From contig CAJTME010000006.1 in assembly GCA_910577315.1 (NCBI GenBank), forward strand, positions 1 to 64,000: DNA of 64,000 nt. The letters run 5' to 3'. This DNA comes from an uncultured Muribaculaceae bacterium. Lineage in GTDB: Bacteria; Bacteroidota; Bacteroidia; Bacteroidales; Muribaculaceae. Under the pieces are notes generated by a model. It had not been told where the DNA came from and made no database searches. It was given only the letters and a program-made list of their open reading frames with translations. Both the position numbers and the translations under genes were made by a program. This document shows positions 35,350 through 42,776 of the stretch, piece by piece (the stretch's first letter is position 1; each line of letters starts with the position of its first letter).

Positions 35350-36435
35350 ATGAAAATCTTCAAATCATCAATACTGGTAATGGCCGCCCTGATGGGCGCA
35401 GCCTTTACTGCATGCAGCGATGACGACAAGTATGAGCCCGCTTCACAAGTTGATGGCGTGTACTTCACCACCAACGACTTGTCGATCGTGTACGTAGATC
35501 CGGAGGAAACCGGCTTCACGGTACAGATCGGACGCGAAGGCTCGACTGCGGCTGCAACCTACTCGCTCGTCGGCACAGTGGCCGAAGATGCTGCCGGAAA
35601 GTTTACCCTGCCAAAGCAAGTTACTTTTGCTGAAGGTGAGAAGCTGGCCAAGGTTACAGTGAACTGCGCACTTGACGTCGACGACCTTGAGAAAACCTAT
35701 TCCATGACCATGGGCTTTGCTGATGGTACTCCGTTGAATCCCTGGGGCTATGAGACCTATGACTTCTCGGTGACGGTACGCGCCATCGATCCGCTCAAGT
35801 ACTGGAAGCCTGTCGGATATGCATATGTTATCGACGGTTGGATCATGAGCCGTTTCAAGTCTGTGTTCAGCGGTAACCCGTCTCTCGAAGATCTCGCGTG
35901 GGACGCCGTGCTCTATGAAAACATCTCCCGCCCGGGCAAGTATCGCATCGAAAATATGTGGACCGATGGATACTATATAGTAAAGCTGGCAGAAGCAGGT
36001 TTCCTTGAAATTGTTGAGGACCGCGACATCTATGTTGACTGCACCAATGAGGAATGTGTTAAAATCGAACCTCAGGCATCAGGCATCGCCATTGAAATAG
36101 GAGAGGATGGAATGGTAGAGGTCAGCATTTGCAATATCGCCGGTCTGTACGCATCGCGCGGCCTCACTGATGAGGAGATCATTAACAGAATTGAGGAGAA
36201 CGGTATGGAACAGTGCTACATTGAGGATGGTTTCATCTATGTCTATCCTTGTCTCTTCGGTTACAATGGCGACATCGGTTATGAATGGTCTGATCATCCT
36301 GAAGGTGCACTCCTGTTTGAATACAGCGATGATCCCGCAGGTGCTCCCGCCAAGAAATCTGCTCTTTCACTCAGCATGAAGAACGGAAAGGTTGACCTCT
36401 CGCGTTATGCGAAGTTCGCCAGCGCTCTTAACTGA
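35350..36435 (+). CDS. Third-position surface lipoprotein of the SusCD operon
   Basis: The 361-residue lipoprotein has lipobox FTAC (Cys at about 22) followed by SDDD, a lipoprotein export-type acidic signal used for surface display in Bacteroidota. Residues 35-150 form a beta-sandwich-like region; the rest (about 155-361) is not recognised. It stands where SusE/SusF or DUF1735-type glycan-binding proteins usually stand, so a ligand-binding role is likely but unproven. It lies 51 bp after susD and ends at a strong terminator. Confidence 0.75.
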   Translation: MKIFKSSILVMAALMGAAFTACSDDDKYEPASQVDGVYFTTNDLSIVYVDPEETGFTVQIGREGSTAAATYSLVGTVAEDAAGKFTLPKQVTFAEGEKLAKVTVNCALDVDDLEKTYSMTMGFADGTPLNPWGYETYDFSVTVRAIDPLKYWKPVGYAYVIDGWIMSRFKSVFSGNPSLEDLAWDAVLYENISRPGKYRIENMWTDGYYIVKLAEAGFLEIVEDRDIYVDCTNEECVKIEPQASGIAIEIGEDGMVEVSICNIAGLYASRGLTDEEIINRIEENGMEQCYIEDGFIYVYPCLFGYNGDIGYEWSDHPEGALLFEYSDDPAGAPAKKSALSLSMKNGKVDLSRYAKFASALN

Positions 36436-36459
36436 TAAACTATAAGAACCTCAATAAAG

Positions 36460-36494
36460 AAGGCCGCGTTTCCAATCGGAAGCGCGGCCTTTTT
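36460..36494 (+). terminator. Terminator of the susC-susD-lipoprotein operon
   Basis: A 14-bp stem with one wobble (36460-36473 with 36478-36491), a 4-nt loop and TTTTT at 36490-36494. It stands between convergent operons. Confidence 0.88.
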
Positions 36495-36516
36495 GTGTGG
36501 CGTTTGGTGAAAATTC

Positions 36517-37263
36517 TCAGAAGCTGAGGCGGAGGTGGCGCCAGGCCGAGGAGGGGATGAGGCGCCACAGGGCGGTGATGACAGCCCAGCGGGAGTCGAC
36601 GGTGGCGACGCGCTTGCCCAGAAGGATGGCTTTCTCGATGCGGGGGGCGGCGTAGTTGAGGCTCATGACCATGGGGAGGTTTCCGGCGCCGGATTTGCGG
36701 AGGAGGTCGGTGTCGACAAAGCCGGGACGGATGTCGGTGATGCCGACGTTGACGTGCTGGATGTGGGCGAGCTGGTCGAGGGCCTGGAGGTAGGTCCACT
36801 GGTAGCGCTTGGAGGCGGAGTAGGCGGCGGACTGGCCGATGCCCTTGGTGCCGGCGATGGAGGTGATGGCGGCGATGCGTCCGCGCGATACGTTGGCCGT
36901 GGCCTTGAAGTATTTGTAGGCGGCCACGACGATTTTTGTGAAGCCGGTGACGTTCACGCCAATGGTGCGGATGTCGTCGGTGAGGTCGAGCTCGGGGTTC
37001 ATCCATCCGCAGCCTGCGGCATAGAGGAGCACGTCCATGCCGCCGAGGCGCTCGATGAGTTCGTTGAAGCGCTCGACGGCGTCGTCGGCGGTGACGTCGA
37101 TGGTGGAGTATTCGACTGAGTCGGGATAGAGGCTGCGCAGGGCTGCGAGGGAATCCTCGCGGCGGGCGGCGACGCCCACGCGCCAGCCCATGCGGGCGAA
37201 ATCGGTGGCGACGCGGAGCCCGATGCCGCTTGACGCGCCGACGATGATGATGTTTTTCTGCAT
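36517..37263 (-). CDS. Short-chain dehydrogenase/reductase
   Basis: This is an NAD(P)-dependent oxidoreductase of unknown substrate. The 248-residue protein has the Rossmann motif GASSGIGL near residue 9, the YAAGCGW (NAG-like) motif, catalytic Ser in ITSIAGTKG and Tyr/Lys in YSASKRY (YxxxK). It is the last gene of a six-gene minus-strand run, 66 bp after the DUF6048-like gene. Confidence 0.9.
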   Translation of the reverse strand: MQKNIIIVGASSGIGLRVATDFARMGWRVGVAARREDSLAALRSLYPDSVEYSTIDVTADDAVERFNELIERLGGMDVLLYAAGCGWMNPELDLTDDIRTIGVNVTGFTKIVVAAYKYFKATANVSRGRIAAITSIAGTKGIGQSAAYSASKRYQWTYLQALDQLAHIQHVNVGITDIRPGFVDTDLLRKSGAGNLPMVMSLNYAAPRIEKAILLGKRVATVDSRWAVITALWRLIPSSAWRHLRLSF

Positions 37264-37329
37264 AAGTTACCGGTTTTTGCCATAAGGATGGCCTGCGCGA
37301 CCGGGCGCGGGGCGCGGGGTTGACGCAGG

Positions 37330-38256
37330 TCAGCCGATGGTGTCTGCCTTTATAACCTCCGGGAGGGGGTGTTTGTTGAAGGGGATGGTGTAGGAAATGG
37401 AGAAAGAGCCTGTGATGCTCTGTCCGCGCGAACCGTAGCCGGGAATGTACCAAGGCTTGCCGTGGACGTTGGCCGATTCGTGGAGGATGGCGTGGTATTT
37501 GACCATCCATCCGGCCGAGATGTTCGAGAACAGTTTGACGCGGAGGCCGATTCCCACTTCAATCCAGCCGGCGGTGGCGTTCTGGCCGGGGAGCGAGAAG
37601 GGGGGCACGTCGCCCCAGTAGCCAGGGGCGGGCGCGGCGTGGTCGATGGCCCAGCGGAAGGGCGAGAAGCCATAGCGGATGCCGGCGAACATCTTGTAGT
37701 CGGGGTTGGAGTTGTAGAGAAAGTTGTAGTCGGCGCCGATGCGGAAGTAAACGCTCATGGGCGACGAGTAGGTGAAATCCTTTTCGACGGGGGTGTTCCT
37801 GGCCTGGCCGATGCCGGCCTCGAATGAGGGGAAGTAGCGGTTGTGGAGGTTGGCCGATGCCCAGAATCCCAGCAAGCCGTGTTTCTGGCCGAACAGGCGC
37901 ATGACGGGATCCCATATGTCGACGCCGACGGTGGCGTCGACAAAGAGGGGGTATTTCATTTTGGGGATGGAGCGGATGGCGGTGGAGTCAATCCATTCCT
38001 CGCCAGAGACGGTGTCGACATAGACTGTGGTGCCGTCCTCGCGGTGGTAGTGGGTTGAGCGGGCACGGCGGGCGGCGTTGATGCGGGCGGTGTCGTCGCG
38101 GGTCTCGTTGACGGCCTGGGTGGTTGTGGCGGCGGTGGTGATGGGGGTGGCGCGTCGCTGGCGCTTGGGCGCGGCGTCGTCGGCCCAGAGGCAGCCGGCG
38201 GCGGCGCTCACGGCCACGGCGAGCACGATGCCGCGCATGATGGAGCGGGCGGTCAT
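37330..38256 (-). CDS. DUF6048-like outer-membrane beta-barrel protein
   Basis: The 308-residue protein has a signal sequence (about 1-25), a Thr/Arg-rich linker (30-90), and then repeated aromatic beta-strand patterns (about 100-300: MKYPLFVDATVGVDIWDPV, FRIGADYNFLY, WIEVGIGLRVKLF, GSFSISYTIPF) typical of small barrels. The assignment to DUF6048 rests on the pattern and on the pairing with the DUF6452-like lipoprotein upstream, whose 3' end it overlaps by 4 bp. Function unknown. Confidence 0.7.
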   Translation of the reverse strand: MTARSIMRGIVLAVAVSAAAGCLWADDAAPKRQRRATPITTAATTTQAVNETRDDTARINAARRARSTHYHREDGTTVYVDTVSGEEWIDSTAIRSIPKMKYPLFVDATVGVDIWDPVMRLFGQKHGLLGFWASANLHNRYFPSFEAGIGQARNTPVEKDFTYSSPMSVYFRIGADYNFLYNSNPDYKMFAGIRYGFSPFRWAIDHAAPAPGYWGDVPPFSLPGQNATAGWIEVGIGLRVKLFSNISAGWMVKYHAILHESANVHGKPWYIPGYGSRGQSITGSFSISYTIPFNKHPLPEVIKADTIG

Positions 38257-38753
38257 CGGGCGGGCTCCTCCTGGGCCGTGCGGAAGAATATCTGTATGCG
38301 CTCGATGTCAACGTTGGTTATGAGCGGGTCGGTGAGCTTGATTGAGTCGATGAGGTGGAAGGTGTGGGTGACGGATGTTATTCGGTAGATGTACATTGCC
38401 CCACATTCTTCGGAGGCGAAGTAGGGGATGGTTTCGTAGGCGAAGGTGACGGTGTCGTTCAGCTCGGGGAAGTCGAGGGCCTTCTGGCGGTAGGCTATGA
38501 CCCACGATGTCGACGGGGCGTCGGCGCGCATGGGCAGGTAGACCTGGCTCTTGCGCAGGGAGGGCGAAAGAAGCACTGAGTCGCCGGGGGCGCCGATGCC
38601 GTTGATCTGGATGGAGTCGACGGTGATGCCGTCGCCGGTGGCGCTGGAATAGAATCTGGCGAGCGGCAGGGCGCTGCCGTTGTCGAGGCAGCCCGACGAG
38701 TTGCAGGCGGCGGCAGCGGCGGCAAGCGGAATGATGGCGAGCAGTTTCTTCAT
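38253..38753 (-). CDS. DUF6452-like lipoprotein
   Basis: The 166-residue lipoprotein has a signal peptide ending at AAAC (Cys at about 17), followed by C-L-D-N and a beta-rich domain with Y..A..Y.I..V.HTFHLIDSI....I....IENI-like C-terminus. This is the pattern of DUF6452 proteins of Bacteroidales. It ends in ATGA overlap with the barrel gene, so the two products probably work together in the outer membrane. Function unknown. Confidence 0.7.
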   Translation of the reverse strand: MKKLLAIIPLAAAAAACNSSGCLDNGSALPLARFYSSATGDGITVDSIQINGIGAPGDSVLLSPSLRKSQVYLPMRADAPSTSWVIAYRQKALDFPELNDTVTFAYETIPYFASEECGAMYIYRITSVTHTFHLIDSIKLTDPLITNVDIERIQIFFRTAQEEPAR

Positions 38754-38760
38754 GTGTTTC

Positions 38761-39303
38761 TTATAGCGAGCCCCAGCGGATTATGTCGGAATTGTCCTTC
38801 CGCACCTTGGCGGGAACGGGCGAGCCCGGGGCGGGATAGCCGATGGGGAGGATGGCGATGGGCTCGAGGTGGGCGGGGATGTCGTAGGCGCGGCGGATGA
38901 CGTCGGTGTCGAAGTTGCACACCCAGCAGGTTGCGAGGCCGAGGGCGGTGGCGGCCAGGCAGATGTGCTCGACGGCTATCGACACGTCGACATCGGCGTG
39001 GTCCTTGCCGTCGGCGGCGCGGTGCCAGGCGGCCTGGTGGTCGCCGAGGGCGATGATGAAGGCGGGGGCGGTGCGTATCCATTCGCGGGCATATGCCCGG
39101 GCGATGATGTCGCGGGCGTGGTCGCCCTCGACCACGAGGAACAGCCAGGGCTGGCGGTTGCAAGCCGAGGGGGCGATGCGGGCGGCGTCGAGCACGGCGC
39201 CGAGGATGTCGCGGCCCGGAACGCGGTCGGTGTCGTAGGCGCGGCATGAATAGCGCCGGTCGAGCAGCGACATCAGCGCGGGGTATGTCTCAAAGTTTTC
39301 CAC
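38761..39303 (-). CDS. Nitroreductase family flavoprotein
   Basis: This is an FMN-dependent oxidoreductase of unknown natural substrate. The 180-residue protein has RRYSCRAYD at the N-terminus (FMN phosphate contact), APSACNRQPWLFLVV, and a C-terminal LPIGYPAPGS. The reading starts at GTG 39303; an ATG at 39273 (MSLLDRRYS) is an equally plausible start. It lies 7 bp upstream of the DUF6452-like gene. Confidence 0.88.
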   Translation of the reverse strand: MENFETYPALMSLLDRRYSCRAYDTDRVPGRDILGAVLDAARIAPSACNRQPWLFLVVEGDHARDIIARAYAREWIRTAPAFIIALGDHQAAWHRAADGKDHADVDVSIAVEHICLAATALGLATCWVCNFDTDVIRRAYDIPAHLEPIAILPIGYPAPGSPVPAKVRKDNSDIIRWGSL

Positions 39304-39351
39304 TATCCAATGGGGTTTGGTCAGGTTTATGGTTTGTGCCGGGCGGAGGGC

Positions 39352-40305
39352 TCAGCAGAGGTCTTCTTCAATCTCGTAGTCGTTGCGGCGGGGCGAGTTG
39401 CGGGCCACGAGCTCGCCGACGAATCCGGCCAGGAACATCTGCGCGCCGAGTATCATGAGGGTGAGCGAGAGGTAGAAATAGGGGGAGTCGGTGACGAGGA
39501 TGTAGGGGTTGCCGTGGTGCATGTCCCACAGTTTGCCGAAGCCGACGACGGCCACCGCGATGAAGCCGAGGATGAACATCACCGAGCCGAGCAGGCCGAA
39601 GAAATGCATGGGCTTGCCGCCGAACTTGCCGGTGAACCACAGGGTGGCCAGGTCGAGGTAGCCGTTGACGAAGCGGTCGAGGCCGAATTTCGTCTTGCCG
39701 TATTTGCGGGCCTGGTGGTGGACGACTTTCTCGCCGATGCGGTTGAATCCGGCGAGCTTGGCAAGGTAGGGGATGTAGCGGTGCATGTCACCATAGACCT
39801 CGATGTGCTTGACGACCTTGTTGCGGTAGGCCTTGAGGCCGCAGTTGAAGTCGTGGAGGTTGTGGATGCCGCTGACCTTGCGGGCGGTGGCGTTGAACAG
39901 CTTGGTGGGGATGGTCTTCGACAGGGGGTCGTAGCGCTTCTGTTTGTAGCCCGACACGAGGTCGTAGCCGTCGCGGGTGATCATGCGGTAGAGCTCGGGA
40001 ATCTCGTCGGGCGAGTCCTGGAGGTCGGCGTCCATGGTGATGACCACGTCGCCCTGGGCGCGTGCGAAGCCGGTGTTGAGGGCGGGCGACTTGCCGTAGT
40101 TGCGGCGGAATGCGACTCCTTTTATGGCGGGATTTTCGGCGGCGAGGCGCTTGATTACGTCCCACGACGAGTCGGTGGAGCCGTCGTTGACGAAAATGAC
40201 CTCGTATGAGAAACCGTTGACGGCCATCACGCGCTCGATCCATGCGGCGAGTTCGGGCAGGGATTCGGCCTCGTTGTAGAGCGGAACGACAATCGATATG
40301 TCCAT
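39352..40305 (-). CDS. Family 2 glycosyltransferase with two C-terminal membrane segments
   Basis: Resembles dolichol/undecaprenyl-phosphate sugar transferases (DPM1/GtrB-like). The 317-residue protein has a GT-A domain with ISIVVPLYNEAESL, VNDGSTDSS and the DADLQD metal site (about residue 92). Two membrane segments (about 230-255 and 268-295) follow. It probably makes a lipid-linked sugar donor for envelope glycans, by family inference. It follows the DUF4199 gene in the same minus-strand run. Confidence 0.92.
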   Translation of the reverse strand: MDISIVVPLYNEAESLPELAAWIERVMAVNGFSYEVIFVNDGSTDSSWDVIKRLAAENPAIKGVAFRRNYGKSPALNTGFARAQGDVVITMDADLQDSPDEIPELYRMITRDGYDLVSGYKQKRYDPLSKTIPTKLFNATARKVSGIHNLHDFNCGLKAYRNKVVKHIEVYGDMHRYIPYLAKLAGFNRIGEKVVHHQARKYGKTKFGLDRFVNGYLDLATLWFTGKFGGKPMHFFGLLGSVMFILGFIAVAVVGFGKLWDMHHGNPYILVTDSPYFYLSLTLMILGAQMFLAGFVGELVARNSPRRNDYEIEEDLC

Positions 40306-40310
40306 TTTGA

Positions 40311-40877
40311 TTACTTGTTAGGATTGAAAGGGGGAGGAGTGGGGGTGTCGCGGCGGGGACGGCGGGCGCGGACAATCAGCGCGAGCACCATCGACAGCAG
40401 CGAGCCCGAGAACACGGCCATGTATATCATTTCGAGCGACACCTCGATCGGGGTGGGGAGCGAGCGGGCCTCGGCGGCTTTCTGCAAGGTGGCGGCGATG
40501 GCCCGGGCGTCGGCATTGTCGACCGAGCCGTAGACCGACACCACAGCGTCGATCTGGTCGGATATGAAGGTGGGGCACAGCCAGCGCATGCCGGCATAGG
40601 CCGCCACGGCCATTATCAGGCTTCCGAAAAAGAACATGCAGATGCCCTGCAGCCACAGGGCCGAGAATGTCGACATGTTGGGACGGGCGCGGTGGGCGCG
40701 GGCCAGCAGCAGGAATGCGACCGACGGGACGGCAATCATGGCGGCGATGGCCAGGAAAAAGAGGCCGGGAAGGTAGGCGGTGGCGCCCATCAGCAGGACC
40801 GTCACGGCCATCAGCGGCCCCATGATGAGGCCGTCCTCGGCCCCGAGCCTGTAAACCGATTGGGGTGATTCGTTCAT
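40311..40877 (-). CDS. DUF4199-like membrane protein
   Basis: The 188-residue inner-membrane protein has four hydrophobic segments (about 14-30, 34-52, 75-95 and 150-170) and a Pro-rich cytosolic tail. The layout and position directly upstream of the DPM1-like gene are those of DUF4199 proteins. The ATG at 40877 is chosen over an in-frame TTG at 40886. The gene opens the six-gene run. Function unknown. Confidence 0.75.
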   Translation of the reverse strand: MNESPQSVYRLGAEDGLIMGPLMAVTVLLMGATAYLPGLFFLAIAAMIAVPSVAFLLLARAHRARPNMSTFSALWLQGICMFFFGSLIMAVAAYAGMRWLCPTFISDQIDAVVSVYGSVDNADARAIAATLQKAAEARSLPTPIEVSLEMIYMAVFSGSLLSMVLALIVRARRPRRDTPTPPPFNPNK

Positions 40878-40883
40878 AGGGTG

Positions 40884-40891
40884 CAAAATTA
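40884..40891 (-). promoter_or_regulatory. -7 element before the DUF4199 operon
   Basis: TAATTTTG on the minus strand ends six bases before the ATG at 40877, the same spacing as in parE, so a very short leader is expected. No clean -33 box is seen. Confidence 0.45.
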
Positions 40892-40977
40892 CGAAAAAAA
40901 ATCAACAAAATGAGCAATCGCCCTAAAAACAAGCCTTGATGGACAGGTTTTGGATAACCGGTTTCAAAAACTTTTAT

Positions 40978-40985
40978 TATCTTTG
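40978..40985 (+). promoter_or_regulatory. -7 element before the YafQ toxin-antitoxin pair
   Basis: TATCTTTG, 21 bases before the antitoxin ATG at 41007. The -33 box is poor. Confidence 0.45.
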
Positions 40986-41006
40986 CGATGTTAAAGCAAA
41001 AAAATC

Positions 41007-41228
41007 ATGACACAGCTCATTGTATCCATAGAAAATCCATCCATGCTTTCCGACATCCGGGCTGCAATCAGAATGATTCGCGGGGTTGTGTCGGTGAAGA
41101 CGGAAAAGACGGGTGTCTCCAATCCTGAAACGGCGGCCGCCATCAGCGAGGCCGAGGCGGGAAAGGGCATCCGTTGCCATACGTTCGCTGATTATAAGAA
41201 ACTTGTCTCGGACCTGGACGATGTTTGA
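41007..41228 (+). CDS. Antitoxin of a YafQ-type toxin-antitoxin pair
   Basis: The 73-residue acidic protein has an N-terminal strand (MTQLIVSIENPS) and a helix, typical of a short RelB/DinJ-like or ribbon-helix-helix antitoxin. The C-terminal half (TFADYKKLVSDLDDV) should wrap the toxin. It is called antitoxin from position and size: the toxin start lies inside its last codons. Autoregulation of the promoter at 40978 is likely from family knowledge. Confidence 0.8.
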   Translation: MTQLIVSIENPSMLSDIRAAIRMIRGVVSVKTEKTGVSNPETAAAISEAEAGKGIRCHTFADYKKLVSDLDDV

Positions 41229-41493
41229 GATTGAGGTGACCCGGCAGTATCTGCGGGATTTGAAACTGGCCCGGAAGAGGGGCCTGGATGAATCTAAATT
41301 TGATGAGGTAATCCAGGCGCTCATGGAAGGGCTTCCGCTGCCTCCGCGCAACAAAGACCATGCGTTGATCAACGATTACAAGGGATGCCGCGAATGTCAT
41401 ATAACGCCCGACTGGCTGCTGATATACTCCATTGACGAGCAATTGAAGGTCCTGTCGTTAATCCGCAACGGCACCCATTCCGACTTGTTTTAA
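41221..41493 (+). CDS. YafQ-family mRNA interferase toxin
   Basis: This is a RelE/ParE-superfamily ribosome-dependent mRNA endonuclease. The 90-residue protein keeps the YafQ signature: KDHALINDYKGCRECHI, PDWLLIYSI and GTHSDLF. The histidines, aspartate and terminal Phe match the catalytic residues known for E. coli YafQ (H50, H63, D67, H87, F91 by equivalence), so it looks active. It overlaps the antitoxin gene by 8 nt. Confidence 0.92.
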   Translation: MFEIEVTRQYLRDLKLARKRGLDESKFDEVIQALMEGLPLPPRNKDHALINDYKGCRECHITPDWLLIYSIDEQLKVLSLIRNGTHSDLF

Positions 41494-41604
41494 ACTGAAT
41501 CCTTATATCGGGCTGGCAGATGACGTTCATAGGTTGCAGAATTACGAAATTTTTCCCATAAAACTGCAAATTTCAAGAGCAACGGGCGTTTTTATCTGTT
41601 ATAA

Positions 41605-41636
41605 TTTGTATAACTGGCAAATAATCGGTAACTTTG
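41605..41636 (+). promoter_or_regulatory. Consensus promoter of the 44-aa/161-aa bicistron
   Basis: TTTG at 41605-41608, a 20-nt spacer and TAACTTTG at 41629-41636 match the full consensus, 28 bp before the ATG at 41665. The bicistron is therefore a transcription unit separate from the YafQ pair. Confidence 0.75.
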
Positions 41637-41664
41637 CGTAATCTACTTTGTAAATCATGTAATT

Positions 41665-41799
41665 ATGACTCGAAACATCACAATCACCAATCCCTCTCCG
41701 AAACTGGTTGAGTTTTTCGAACTCATGAGAGCGCGTAAAGAGGCCCAGCAGAAAAAAATGGGTCAAAAAAAGGAAAGCACATTCAAGGTTGTCATTTGA
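41665..41799 (+). CDS. 44-residue protein, candidate antitoxin
   Basis: The product is only 44 residues long, with N-terminus MTRNITITNPSPKLVEFFEL, then a basic helix (RARKEAQQKKMGQKK) and a short tail. A strand followed by a helix and a basic stretch resembles the first part of a ribbon-helix-helix antitoxin. Its start resembles that of the YafQ antitoxin 650 bp upstream (MT..I...NPS). It has a consensus promoter and its stop lies 4 bp before the ATG of the next gene, so it is very likely translated. Confidence 0.6.
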   Translation: MTRNITITNPSPKLVEFFELMRARKEAQQKKMGQKKESTFKVVI

Positions 41800-41803
41800 A
41801 AAA

Positions 41804-42289
41804 ATGGACATATACTTTGATATTCAGACAGAGATGGGGTCACTGCTTCGCGTGGCCCTTTCTTGTTATGATCTGGCTACGTTGCAATATTTTACGTCCG
41901 ATCCCGCCGTGCTGACGCTTAATTTCTACGATGTCAGCCTGCGCAGGCTGGGCGAGGATGGCGCCGCGGGCCAGAGGGCTTTGAACGCTGTGTCGCGGAC
42001 GCTGGCGTCGTTCTTGGACGACAATGAGGATGCGGTGCTGTGCTTCTATTGCGACGAGCAGACTGACATCAGGCGCAATGATGTGTCAATAACACCACAG
42101 GAGTACCGCAGTCGGTTGTTTTCGGCGATGTTTGACCGGTATGTGCGTTCGCATAAGCTGACCGACGTAATCAATTACCGGGTCAAGATTGTTAAGGATG
42201 ATGTGCCGCATTTCGCTCATATGATTTGTCGCAGGACCCATCTGCGTGCTGCCGAGATAGTAGGAGATATATTAATCGAACCCAAATAA
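41804..42289 (+). CDS. 161-residue unrecognised protein, candidate toxin
   Basis: The cytosolic protein has no signal or membrane segment. The middle has an acidic region ending in a hydrophobic strand (DDNEDAVLCFYCDEQTDIRRND), then R-x-x-L-F-x-x-M-F and a C-terminal strand-rich part. By eye this weakly resembles DUF6169-type proteins of Bacteroidota, which also follow a tiny ORF. The ATG at 41804 follows the small gene's stop by 4 bp; an in-frame TTG at 41789 is less likely. No catalytic motif is recognised. The toxin call rests on context only. Confidence 0.65.
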   Translation: MDIYFDIQTEMGSLLRVALSCYDLATLQYFTSDPAVLTLNFYDVSLRRLGEDGAAGQRALNAVSRTLASFLDDNEDAVLCFYCDEQTDIRRNDVSITPQEYRSRLFSAMFDRYVRSHKLTDVINYRVKIVKDDVPHFAHMICRRTHLRAAEIVGDILIEPK

Positions 42290-42297
42290 ATTTTTGT

Positions 42298-42681
42298 ATG
42301 TATCAACGTCAAGCAACTTTTGAAGAGGCCGTTCGCTCGGCCCTGCAGCAGCACTACTGCGACTTCAGCGGCCGTGCGTCGCGCTCGGACTACTGGTGGT
42401 TCGTGCTGTTCGGATTCATCCTCGGCGCGATAACCGGCGTCATCGCCGGTTTCAGCGAAACCCTCGGCGGCATCCTCAACGTGATTGTCGGCCTGGGGCT
42501 GCTCCTGCCGTCGCTCGGGCTTGCGGTGCGCCGCCTGCACGACACCGGCCGCTCGGGCTGGTGGATTTTCATCTCGCTGATTCCCCTGGTGGGTCAGATC
42601 CTGCTGCTGGTGTGGTTATGCCAGGAAAGCCAGATGACCCCCAACCAGTACGGTCCTACCCCGCATGTCGAGAACCGATAA
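42298..42681 (+). CDS. DUF805 family membrane protein
   Basis: The 127-residue inner-membrane protein has three hydrophobic segments (about 33-53, 58-76, 88-106). The patterns F.GRASRSDYWWFVLF and GLAVRRLHDTGRSGWW are the DUF805/YhaH signature. Function unknown. It starts 8 bp after the 161-residue gene, so it may be in the same transcript, and ends at a strong terminator. Confidence 0.9.
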   Translation: MYQRQATFEEAVRSALQQHYCDFSGRASRSDYWWFVLFGFILGAITGVIAGFSETLGGILNVIVGLGLLLPSLGLAVRRLHDTGRSGWWIFISLIPLVGQILLLVWLCQESQMTPNQYGPTPHVENR

Positions 42682-42704
42682 CGTCCCGCGCGGGACGTAA
42701 ACGC

Positions 42705-42745
42705 AAAAAGGTGGAAAAGTTTTTTGTGCTTTTCCACCTTTTTTA
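42705..42745 (+). terminator. Terminator of the DUF805 transcript, overlapping the glnS promoter
   Basis: A perfect 15-bp stem (42705-42719 with 42729-42743), a 9-nt loop and trailing T. The -33 box of glnS lies across its loop. Confidence 0.85.
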
Positions 42746-42753
42746 TACCTTTG
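42723..42753 (+). promoter_or_regulatory. Promoter of glnS embedded in a terminator hairpin
   Basis: TTTG at 42723-42726 is in the hairpin loop, then a 19-nt spacer that is mostly the right arm of the hairpin, then TACCTTTG at 42746-42753. The glnS ATG is 23 bp further. Confidence 0.8.
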
Positions 42754-42776
42754 TGCTTTCAAAAATGATATAAGCC

